Assembly (NCBI RefSeq): GCF_013386115.1 | Contig: NZ_JACAOR010000010.1 | Span: forward strand, 1-64,000 | Source of the DNA: Pseudomonas gingeri | GTDB lineage: Bacteria; Pseudomonadota; Gammaproteobacteria; Pseudomonadales; Pseudomonadaceae | DNA: 64,000 nt | Reading direction: 5' to 3' | In this document: piece after piece, positions 41,849 to 49,711 of the stretch | How the letters are laid out: each line of letters begins with the position of its first letter | Position numbering within the stretch: the first letter of the stretch is position 1 | The notes under the pieces: generated by a model | Database searches by the model: none | Told to the model about the DNA's origin: nothing | Seen by the model: the letters and a program-made list of their open reading frames with translations, nothing else | Program-made: the position numbers and the translations under genes

Positions 41849-41859
41849 GGTTGTGGGTT

Positions 41860-43593
41860 TCAGGCCGCTTCGTTGGCGACCCGCAAACGGTTGTAGGCTT
41901 GTTGCTCATCGGCATCGAGGGCGATCAGGTAGGGTTCGACCGGCTTCTTGAAGCTGACCATCCGGCCGTTTTCATCCTTCTTCAGGTGGCAATGGCAGAA
42001 CCACTCGGCGTCATCGCGCAACGGATAGTCGACCCGGTGGTGGTACAGGCCCCAGCGGCTTTCCTTGCGAAACAACGAAGCGCGAGCGGCCATTTCCGCG
42101 CAGTCGCGGATCACCGAAACCTCCAGGGCACGCATCAACTCGTGAGGGTTGCCGGCCTTCATCTGGTCGAGATCGGCCTCGATGGCAGCGAAACGCTCCA
42201 GGCCGATTTCCATCTTTTTCGTGACCTTGGGCGGCTGCAGGTAATCGTTGACGAAGCGCCGCAGCTTGTACTCGACCTGGGCTGGCGGCAGACCGTGTTC
42301 ACGCTGCAACGGCGCGTAGACCCGGGCCTTTTCCCTGGCGATCTGCTCGTCGTCCAGCGCGGTGAAATCGCGTCCGGCGACATAGTCGGCGGCGTTGAAA
42401 CCGGCGAACCAGCCGTAGGTGAAGGCACCGAGCATGTAGTTGTGCGGCACGGCGGCCATGTCACCGGCCGAGTACAGGCCCTTGACCGAGGTTTCCGCGC
42501 GTTCGTTGACCCAGACGCCCGAGGCGCTGTGACCGCTGCAGAAACCGATCTCGGAGATATGCATCTCGACCATCTGCTGGCGGTAGTCGGTGCCCCGCCC
42601 GGCATGGAACTGGCCGCGGCTCGGACGTTCGTTGCTGTGCAGGATTTCCTCGATGTTCTGGATGGTTTCCTCGGCCAGGTGATCGAGCTTGAGGAATACC
42701 GGACCGTTGCCGCCTTCGAGTTCCTGGTGGAACTCCCACATCATCTGGCCGCTCCAGTAGTCGCATTCGATAAAGCGCTCACCCTTGTTGTTCGCGGTGT
42801 AGCCGCCCAGGGGACCGGTGACGTAGGCGCAGGCCGGGCCGTTGTAGTCCTTGATCAGCGGGTTGATCTGGAAGCATTCCAGGTTCGCCAGCTCCGCCCC
42901 GGCGTGATAGGCCATGGCGTAGCCGTCACCGGCATTGGTCGGGTTCTCGTAGGTGCCCATCAGGTAGCCCGAAGCCGGCAGGCCCAGGCGGCCGGCGGCA
43001 CCGCAGCAGAGAATCACCGCCTTGGCCTTGATCACATGGAAGTCGGCGGTGCGGCAATCGAAACCCATGACGCCATTCACCGTGCCTTCGGCATCGGTCA
43101 GCAGGCGGGTCGAGATCAACCGGTTGGTGATCTGCACCCGGGCGCGCTTGAGCTGGCGATACAGCACCTTCTTGATATCGTGGCCCTCGGGCATCGGCAA
43201 CACATAGGCCCCCATGTGGTGGACCTTTTTCACCGCATAGTCACCGGTCTCGTCCTTCTCGAACTTGACGCCCCAGCGATCCAACTGCTGGATGGTTTCA
43301 TAGCTGTATTCGGCGTAGGCCAGGACCGCCGCCTGGTTGACCACGCCATCGTTGGCGACGGTGATTTCCTTGGTGTACTGCTCCGGCGTGGCGTGGCCGG
43401 GAATCACCGCGTTGTTCAGGCCGTCCATGCCCATGCTGATGGCGCCGCTGCGCTTGACGTTGGCCTTGTCGATCAGCAGCACGCGCAGGTCGCGGTTCTT
43501 TTCCTTGGCCTTGATCGCCGCCATGGGTCCGGCGGTGCCGCCGCCGATGACGACGATGTCGTATTCCTGTTCGAGGGTATTGATCGGGTTCAT
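41860..43593 (-). CDS. AprA-like FAD-dependent oxidoreductase (fumarate reductase/APS reductase fold)
   Basis: 577 residues. The N-terminal FAD site is DIVVIGGGTAGPMAAIKAKE. The mid-region GFCSGHSASGVWVNERAETS and GLYSAGDMAAVPHNYMLGAFTYG, and the C-terminal RWGLYHHRVDYPLRDDAEWF with FKKPVEPYL, follow the AprA layout rather than that of succinate dehydrogenase. It is shorter than AprA of sulfate reducers (about 650). No sulfate-activation partner (sat, qmo) is in the window, so the substrate is unlikely to be simply APS. The start overlaps the GntR gene by 4 bases. Confidence 0.85.
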   Translation of the reverse strand: MNPINTLEQEYDIVVIGGGTAGPMAAIKAKEKNRDLRVLLIDKANVKRSGAISMGMDGLNNAVIPGHATPEQYTKEITVANDGVVNQAAVLAYAEYSYETIQQLDRWGVKFEKDETGDYAVKKVHHMGAYVLPMPEGHDIKKVLYRQLKRARVQITNRLISTRLLTDAEGTVNGVMGFDCRTADFHVIKAKAVILCCGAAGRLGLPASGYLMGTYENPTNAGDGYAMAYHAGAELANLECFQINPLIKDYNGPACAYVTGPLGGYTANNKGERFIECDYWSGQMMWEFHQELEGGNGPVFLKLDHLAEETIQNIEEILHSNERPSRGQFHAGRGTDYRQQMVEMHISEIGFCSGHSASGVWVNERAETSVKGLYSAGDMAAVPHNYMLGAFTYGWFAGFNAADYVAGRDFTALDDEQIAREKARVYAPLQREHGLPPAQVEYKLRRFVNDYLQPPKVTKKMEIGLERFAAIEADLDQMKAGNPHELMRALEVSVIRDCAEMAARASLFRKESRWGLYHHRVDYPLRDDAEWFCHCHLKKDENGRMVSFKKPVEPYLIALDADEQQAYNRLRVANEAA

Positions 43594-44339
43594 GGGCGCG
43601 CGTCCTTCTGACGGTCGATACGCAGGCGGTACTGGAAGGAGTCGCCGCGGTAGTAGAGGTATTCGAAATCCAGCGGAGCGCCTTCGGCATCGTGGGTCAG
43701 GCGCTCGATGCGCATGATCGGCGCGCCCTCCTCCACGTCCAGGGCCTGGCCCAGCTCGGCGTCGGCGAGCACCGCGTCGACGGCCAGGTCGGCGTGGCCG
43801 AGGGCGATACCGCAGTCGTTTTCCAGAATCAGGAAGATGTCGCGCGTGACCAGGTCGGCCTTTTCCAGCTTCTCGCCAACGCTGTGGGGCAGATAGGTAA
43901 TTTCCAGGGACACCGGCTCGCGGTTGATCAGGCGGACCCGCTTGATCTCGCTGACCAGACTGCCTTCGGGCAGCGCCAGGCGCTCGGCAACCCGTGCCGA
44001 GGCCGGCACCTGCTTGAAGCTGCGCACCCGGTTGAGCACTTCGTAGCCCATCTGCGTCACCGACTCGGCCAGGCCCTGCAGGGTGGAAACGTTCTGGAAC
44101 GCCTTGGGCTTGGCGACAAAGGTGCCCTTGCCGTGGATCTTGAAGATCAGCCCTTCCTTCTGCAGATCGCCCAGGGCCTGGCGCACGGTGATGCGACTGA
44201 CCCCGAAGGCCTGGCCCAGGTCGTTCTCCGATGGCATGCGCGCCAGGGGCGGATAGGTGCCATCAAGGATGCGGGTACGCAGCAAGTCCTTGAGCTGGCT
44301 GTAGAGCGGGACGGGAGACAGTGGAAGCAGTTGCGCCAT
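43590..44339 (-). CDS. GntR/HutC-family transcriptional regulator (UTRA domain)
   Basis: 249 residues. An N-terminal winged helix (ARMPSENDLGQAFGVSRITVRQALGDLQKEGLIFKIHGKGTFV, about 34-76) is followed by a UTRA effector domain (about 95-240). It is first in the operon it probably controls, overlapping the AprA-like gene by ATGA. A GntR-type palindrome lies 13 bases upstream of its start, suggesting autoregulation. Confidence 0.93.
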   Translation of the reverse strand: MAQLLPLSPVPLYSQLKDLLRTRILDGTYPPLARMPSENDLGQAFGVSRITVRQALGDLQKEGLIFKIHGKGTFVAKPKAFQNVSTLQGLAESVTQMGYEVLNRVRSFKQVPASARVAERLALPEGSLVSEIKRVRLINREPVSLEITYLPHSVGEKLEKADLVTRDIFLILENDCGIALGHADLAVDAVLADAELGQALDVEEGAPIMRIERLTHDAEGAPLDFEYLYYRGDSFQYRLRIDRQKDARP

Positions 44340-44352
44340 GGGCTGGTCCTGA

Positions 44353-44366
44353 CTTGTTATAACAAG
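44353..44366. promoter_or_regulatory. Candidate GntR operator
   Basis: CTTGTTATAACAAG is a perfect 14-base palindrome containing the GT-N4-AC core typical of GntR/HutC operators, 13 bases upstream of the regulator start. A second imperfect palindrome, ATATGG-N6-CCATAT, lies next to it at 44368-44385. The position suggests repression by blocking the promoter. Confidence 0.6.
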
Positions 44367-44445
44367 ATATGGCGTGAACCATATAGGAAATAACCCTGGC
44401 CGCTGAAATACCCAATTTATATATGGTTAGAAGAAAATACCGAAC

Positions 44446-44468
44446 GGCCCGCCCGTCATGGGCAGGCC
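44446..44468 (-). terminator. Terminator of the bpX operon
   Basis: GGCCCGCCC (44446-44454) pairs with GGGCAGGCC (44460-44468) with one mismatch. On the minus strand it follows the last bpX-system stop by 5 bases, with a UAUUUUCUUC tail about 8 bases beyond the stem. Confidence 0.5.
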
Positions 44469-44473
44469 AGCCC

Positions 44474-47404
44474 TCAGTGAATGCTCAGGCTGCGAAGCCG
44501 GCTGGTGGCCACGTTGACATGGAAAAGCCGACCCTGGCGGTCGCTGAGAATCCAGTCCGAGCCACTCTGGCGGATGCGTAGCGTCTCTTCCTCGGGCCAA
44601 TCCAGGATTGCGCATAATTGCGAGGTGTCGCGGTTCACGAAGTGAAAGCGCCGTCGTTTGCCATACACCGAAAAACCCGTCACCAGCCAGTGCTGATCGG
44701 CGTATACGCTGGCCTCGGTATCCTCGGTGATCTCGGGAAAACGAAAGCGCCGCAGACGATTCTGGCCGTTGACCACCAGTTCCTGTTGATCATCGGCCGG
44801 GGATTCGAACCAGCATTCGATGTATTCACCCAGGCAATACAACTGCCAGGAGATACTCGCCCGGATCGGCTTCGGTTGCGGATCACGGGACTTCAGCCGG
44901 CGCTCGGGCAAGCTGTAGGTCCACTGCTCCAGCGTGCTGTCAGGCAACCGCAGCAGCCAGTACTCATGGTCCGCCGTGACTTCGAGGGACACCAGGGGGC
45001 CGGGCAGATCGCCGACATGCCAGAGCGTGGCCAAGTCCCTGTCGATATCCACCACTCGCACCTGCCCATGGGTCACGATGGTCCAGGCCACCCCATCGAA
45101 ACGCCTGGCAAAAAGCGCCAGGGGCAGAACGCCCAGATCCGTGGCAGTCCCAGTCACCAGGTCAAGCTTGCTGATACGCCACACCGAATCGCGCTGTATC
45201 AGTGCCAGGGCGACCCGGCAATTGTTGCCGATCACCAACTGACTGGCCGGTACGGTGAAACGTCGACCGATACTGCCCTGGCGATCCACCACCGCAACCC
45301 CCGACTCACCCAGCGCCACCAGGTAATTGTCATCACGCAGCGAGACGGCGTCGTACAGTGCATAGCTGCCCGGTGACGGTGCCGACCAATGCGGCACGGG
45401 GATCACTGACTGCAAAGCCTTCGATTGATTGGGGGTAATCACCCCGGCGGGCATATCGAGCTTCAGCAATTCGTCGCCGCTGAGCTTCACCAGGGCGTTC
45501 AGGTCCCTTGCCGTCACGCCGGGATGGCCGCCGGCATGATCGGCCAGCACCCCATGGACCATCGCCGCCGCCATCGACCGCACGCTGGGCGACGACGCAG
45601 ACACCCTGATCAGCTCGATGGCCAGGACGGCACGCTCGTCAGCGCGCTCGCAATCGTCACGCAGTGCACGGACATAGGACTCATAGACCGCCAGGGTGTC
45701 GGGCAACAATACTGCTCGCTTGACCAGTGCAGCCGCGGCCAGGGTGCCGCCTGCGGCTTCGGCGTTGAGCAACCATTGCCGGGCCCGTTCGCGCTCGCCG
45801 GACAGCGGCCAGATCACTTCCACGGCGTCCAGCCAATCACCTTGCCCCACCAACATATCGGCCCACTCCAGACGCAGGCGCTCAGCCGCTTGCGGCCATT
45901 GGGCCTGGAGGCTCAGGACTGCCTCGGCGAACGCCCGATCCCGACGGGCCACCTGCAACGCCCTCTGCCAGTCGCCGGCCAGGCACAGCAGGCGAACAAT
46001 CACCGCCGGCCGTGAATCCCAGGTCAACGCCAGTTCCGCCGCCTGCTGGTAGCGCTGGTGCTTTTCCAGATAATCCAGCGCTTCCTGGCGCACGTGCAGA
46101 AGCTCGGCGAGGACATACACCGCCTCTTCGATACGTCCCTGGCGGTCGAGGCGCTCGAAGGTCTGGCGGTAGAGCTTGCGCAGATGAGCCTGGAAATCCT
46201 CCGCCAGATTGAAGGTCAGTGTGGCCCCCCTGGACTGGCCCATCGTCAGTTCATCCCGTGGCTTCGGCGCGCCAAATGCCTGCCCGGCGGAAGGCTGGTC
46301 GCTGTCCAGGGGGATGGCATGGCGCAGGGCCTGGGCGATATCGCCTTGCTCGAACATATCGAGCATGCGCTGCATGTAGGCGGCCTGGCGCCGATCCAGC
46401 AAGGTCTTCAACTGTGACGCCATGGCCATCCGGCCCAGCCACTGGCGCCAAAGCGATGGTTTGCGGTGATTGGGCGGCTTGCGCTCGGGGACCGGGGTGT
46501 CGTCCGCGGGAGCAGTCGGCGGGGCCTGTTTCTTGTGGGCCTGGGCGGCCAGGGCCTGACGCTCGATTTCGATACGTCCGTGGAGCACGCGTCGCAGCAA
46601 CCACAGGATAAAGGTCAGCACCGCACCCGAGAGAAAAAACCAGACCGGGTCGAAGCCTCCACCGGCCGACGCCTCGACCACCCGCATGGGCACGGTCTGG
46701 CCAGGCACGACAGGCGGGGAAAGTACCGCGCTCTCCCAATAGATAACCAGTACCGCAACGACAGCCAGTCCCGGTACCCACCAGGCCCGCGCCGAGGACG
46801 TTTCTCGTGGTTCACGGGATTTGCCTGCCGCTGCGGCGGGCATCTTGGCCCTGGCGGCAGCGGCAGCCTTGAGCGCCTTGCCCATCACATCGCGCTCGGC
46901 ACTGGGGGCACCGATCACATCGCCCAGCACCTGGTGAATATCCTGCGGCTCCCAGACCTCCAGCACCGGTTCGGGCAGGACTTCACGGCAGTCGTAGGTT
47001 TCCAGCAAGGAATAGTGATCGATATCGAACCATTGGCCCGGTTGCAATTCGACCCCGTCAGCCAGGTTCAACGCCTGGACACGGGCATCGCGGATCAACC
47101 AGAGATCCGCCAGGGGCAGCGCGCTGATTTCAGCCGGTTCGAGCCTTGCCGAACACAGCGCCCTCCCCTGGCGGACCAGCGGCCAGGGCCTGAGACGATC
47201 GCAGGCCATCGACGTGGCCTGCTTGAAGCACAGCACATCGCCCTCGGCAAAGCGGTAGACACGGGCCCCCGGCTGCCAGTGCCGGACGATCTGCGCCTGG
47301 CTCGTCGCCTCATCGAACCAGTCACGGGGAAACCACAGCGCATCGACGGGCTGCCAGCCGACCAGTCCGGGACGCCGGATGGACATCGCAAGGACTTCAC
47401 TCAT
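44474..47404 (-). CDS. bpX6-like membrane-anchored beta-propeller protein of a MoxR ternary system
   Basis: 976 residues from the ATG at 47404 (MSEVLAMSIRRPG), chosen because AAGGAG lies 8 bases before it. An N-terminal domain (about 1-165; LVGWQPVDALWFPRDWFDEA) resembles bpX6. Two membrane helices follow (about 204-226, VPGLAVVAVLVIYWESAVL; about 250-272, VWFFLSGAVLTFILWLLRRV). Then come a long helical-repeat region (about 350-650; AVYVLAELLHVRQEALDYLE, GDWQRALQVARRD) and a C-terminal WD-like propeller (about 690-976). Its start overlaps the preceding gene by 8 bases. It probably tethers the system to the inner membrane. The bpX6 label is from memory of the family. Confidence 0.72.
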   Translation of the reverse strand: MSEVLAMSIRRPGLVGWQPVDALWFPRDWFDEATSQAQIVRHWQPGARVYRFAEGDVLCFKQATSMACDRLRPWPLVRQGRALCSARLEPAEISALPLADLWLIRDARVQALNLADGVELQPGQWFDIDHYSLLETYDCREVLPEPVLEVWEPQDIHQVLGDVIGAPSAERDVMGKALKAAAAARAKMPAAAAGKSREPRETSSARAWWVPGLAVVAVLVIYWESAVLSPPVVPGQTVPMRVVEASAGGGFDPVWFFLSGAVLTFILWLLRRVLHGRIEIERQALAAQAHKKQAPPTAPADDTPVPERKPPNHRKPSLWRQWLGRMAMASQLKTLLDRRQAAYMQRMLDMFEQGDIAQALRHAIPLDSDQPSAGQAFGAPKPRDELTMGQSRGATLTFNLAEDFQAHLRKLYRQTFERLDRQGRIEEAVYVLAELLHVRQEALDYLEKHQRYQQAAELALTWDSRPAVIVRLLCLAGDWQRALQVARRDRAFAEAVLSLQAQWPQAAERLRLEWADMLVGQGDWLDAVEVIWPLSGERERARQWLLNAEAAGGTLAAAALVKRAVLLPDTLAVYESYVRALRDDCERADERAVLAIELIRVSASSPSVRSMAAAMVHGVLADHAGGHPGVTARDLNALVKLSGDELLKLDMPAGVITPNQSKALQSVIPVPHWSAPSPGSYALYDAVSLRDDNYLVALGESGVAVVDRQGSIGRRFTVPASQLVIGNNCRVALALIQRDSVWRISKLDLVTGTATDLGVLPLALFARRFDGVAWTIVTHGQVRVVDIDRDLATLWHVGDLPGPLVSLEVTADHEYWLLRLPDSTLEQWTYSLPERRLKSRDPQPKPIRASISWQLYCLGEYIECWFESPADDQQELVVNGQNRLRRFRFPEITEDTEASVYADQHWLVTGFSVYGKRRRFHFVNRDTSQLCAILDWPEEETLRIRQSGSDWILSDRQGRLFHVNVATSRLRSLSIH

Positions 47405-49217
47405 TGGAAAGCTCCTTGCGGGCGGTCTGTATCTGTAGCCGTATCTGGCGTTCATTCACGTCGTAGACCACCAACTCACGCGTTTCGGTGATCAGGGCCA
47501 GGATCCCGGAAGCCGGGCAGAAACTGCTTTTCAGGATTCGCGAGGTCGCCGCGTAGAGTGTTTCCGTCCCTTCGGAACTGACCAGGAGGATACCGGTGCC
47601 CCCCTCTACGCTGACCACCAGGGCGCATTGCCCGCTCTTGTTCTCATGAAACAGACCGATGGCCCGATAACCTGGCCTCAGGTCGATGCGGGTCATCGGC
47701 TGGGGATGGCTGCTGGGAGTGAACACTGTCCAGCTCTCCCGCTTGCCATGACCATTCTGCACGGCACAGGCACCAAAACGACGACGCCAGAATGGCAGGA
47801 GAGAAAACAGTACCTGTGTCGCCTCGCGACCATCGCCCAGGGCGAAGGGTTCGTAACGGGTTGCGTTGAGAGTCACGTGACGAACAGACAACTGGCCCGC
47901 ACTGCGACTGGCATACACCAGCGTATCGTCATCGATCCGCGCCATGCCCAGCACATCGCGATCACGGTAATGGGTGATATTCCCCGAAGAGCCCGGCGTA
48001 CCATCCTTCTCGGCGGCCATCCAGAACGCCAGGGTGCGATTGCTTGTCAACAGGAAGACCCGGCTGCTCTTGGACGAATGCAGCCACACGACAGGCCGCA
48101 ACGTAGCCGTGGCGGCAGGCACCAACAGTTCTTCCTGCGGAGGCCGGCTGGCCGGCGTGATGCGCGGTATCTGCCAGAAGCGCAATTGGTCGCCCGCACT
48201 CAGGATCGCGCCGATTTGCCGGTTCTGAAAGGTCATCCCCAGTGGCGTTGCCTCACGGGGCCAGAGTTGGCGAATGACCTTCGCGGCTTTCTTCTGCCCG
48301 AACCTGGGAATCGAGAAAACCAGCACACCGGGATCATCGAGCAGGCGCACAGCCACATGAGACCCGGTAGTGGAAATCATCGGCGGCAAGGTCAAGGCAA
48401 TCCTGGCGGTCGTGGTCCTGTGCGCATCCACCGGCACGATATGATCGAACTGCCCCTTGAGCAGTCGCCTGGCCGCCGCCTCGTCGGGCAGAGGCAAGAC
48501 AATCGGCACACGCCCCGCAGGCTGCGCCTGCAACTCCAGCGCCTTGCCGAACAGGCCCTGCTGGATCTGCAGGCGACGTACCGCCCGGTCCTGCGGGCCC
48601 GGCGCCACAGGCAGGCGCTGGCCCACCAGCCAGCACTCGCTTATCGACTCCTCCTGTTCACCGAAGAAATTCTGCCAATGCTGCCAATGCTGTGCGGTCA
48701 CCGTCGCATAGGTGCGGGCGTCAAGCAGGCGGCGCAGTTGCGCCGGCGAATGCAGTTCGAACAGCCCTGGTTCCTGTTGCAATACACCCCAGCGGAACTG
48801 CGCACCATGCTCGCCCGCCCGCCGGGCCAGCAGGATCATCAGCGCCAGGTGAACCAGCCGTGCGCCTCCCAGTTGCAGGGGCCCGGCATCGAACAGTACG
48901 ACGATCAGCCGCGACGCCTGCTGCGCCCGCAGTTGCGGCGCGAGAAACAGGTGCTCGCCACTGGAAGCCCGGCGCAGGAACTCATCGGCAAACTCATCGG
49001 CCAACAGCCACTCACTGGTCAGCAGCCGCTCATAGGAGCCCCGCCGGCGCAGGTCGCCCAGGCCATCCGGCTCGGGGACACCCCCCTGTTGCGTGCCCTT
49101 GAAGGGCCCGAGCACAGGGCTGATGCAGCCCAGCAAGGCGCCGAGGGTCGGCACCAGTTCCGGGGCAAACCACTCCAACCATTGGCGCCAGGGTTGCAAG
49201 GATTCGGGTAATTGCAT
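47397..49217 (-). CDS. vWA-like plus beta-propeller protein of the MoxR ternary system
   Basis: 606 residues from the ATG at 49217; a GTG at 49280 overlapping the previous stop is an alternative. Residues about 100-150 (ASRLIVVLFDAGPLQLGGAR, then HLALMILLARRAGEHGAQF) look like a degenerate von Willebrand A domain in which the metal motif DxSxS reads D-A-G-P-L, so metal binding may be altered or lost. The remainder (about 240-606) is made of beta-rich repeats consistent with a propeller (SHVAVRLLDDPGVLVFSIPR, LAFWMAAEKDG, YRAIGLFHENKSGQCALVVS). It is the middle component between the ATPase and the membrane protein. Confidence 0.68.
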   Translation of the reverse strand: MQLPESLQPWRQWLEWFAPELVPTLGALLGCISPVLGPFKGTQQGGVPEPDGLGDLRRRGSYERLLTSEWLLADEFADEFLRRASSGEHLFLAPQLRAQQASRLIVVLFDAGPLQLGGARLVHLALMILLARRAGEHGAQFRWGVLQQEPGLFELHSPAQLRRLLDARTYATVTAQHWQHWQNFFGEQEESISECWLVGQRLPVAPGPQDRAVRRLQIQQGLFGKALELQAQPAGRVPIVLPLPDEAAARRLLKGQFDHIVPVDAHRTTTARIALTLPPMISTTGSHVAVRLLDDPGVLVFSIPRFGQKKAAKVIRQLWPREATPLGMTFQNRQIGAILSAGDQLRFWQIPRITPASRPPQEELLVPAATATLRPVVWLHSSKSSRVFLLTSNRTLAFWMAAEKDGTPGSSGNITHYRDRDVLGMARIDDDTLVYASRSAGQLSVRHVTLNATRYEPFALGDGREATQVLFSLLPFWRRRFGACAVQNGHGKRESWTVFTPSSHPQPMTRIDLRPGYRAIGLFHENKSGQCALVVSVEGGTGILLVSSEGTETLYAATSRILKSSFCPASGILALITETRELVVYDVNERQIRLQIQTARKELSNE

Positions 49218-49279
49218 GACAGACCTATGGCGCCGGACGAAGACAGGGACTGCGTGAAAGAAAAAGAACCGGCATGCCA

Positions 49280-49711
49280 CTAGCCCCAGTACGTATCAAT
49301 GCGTGCCAGCAGCTCGGTGCTGACCGGCAGCAAGCGGTCCAGCGGCACGCAGGTTGCCGGTTGATGCCAGACCAGCAGCGGCTGCCGATCGAATTTCGCC
49401 AACAAGGCCTGGGCCAACAGATCCAGCGCCGCATCCGGCTGCCACAGGCTGGGCAGCCAGAGCTGCGGGGCATGCTCACAGGCGCAGGCGTAATCGACAC
49501 CCGGGACCCAGGGTAGACGTGAGGCCTCGCCACTGACGATCAATACGTCACGATTGGCCGTGGCCTGAAGGCCCCGCCGCTGCTCGCCGCTCATCGACGA
49601 CAAGCGTGCATGCAGTTGCCTGGCGACGGCCCCCCAGGCCACCGCGGCAACCGGTGGCGCGGGATCGGGTTGCACAATCCAGCCCCAGGTCACCAGGGAG
49701 GACAAGGTCAT
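49280..49711 (-). CDS. bpX5-like small protein of the MoxR ternary system
   Basis: 143 residues from the ATG at 49711, which overlaps the MoxR stop (ATGA). The sequence has VAAVAWGAVARQLHARLSSM, then DVLIVSGEASRLPWVPGVDY and LWLPSLWQPDAALDLLAQAL, a layout I associate with the bpX5 domain of MoxR-vWA-propeller systems. It is soluble with no catalytic motif. It is the second gene of the operon. Confidence 0.72.
   Translation of the reverse strand: MTLSSLVTWGWIVQPDPAPPVAAVAWGAVARQLHARLSSMSGEQRRGLQATANRDVLIVSGEASRLPWVPGVDYACACEHAPQLWLPSLWQPDAALDLLAQALLAKFDRQPLLVWHQPATCVPLDRLLPVSTELLARIDTYWG

Noticed and set aside
41773..43611. A 612-codon plus-strand frame opposite the AprA-like gene
   Set aside because: Composition (His, Val, Gln, Asp rich) matches other shadow frames, and it starts inside a REP element.
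40000..44339. Dissimilatory sulfur oxidation or sulfate reduction locus
   Set aside because: Only AprAB-like proteins are present; no sat, qmo, dsr or sox genes, and both proteins are shorter than true AprA and AprB.
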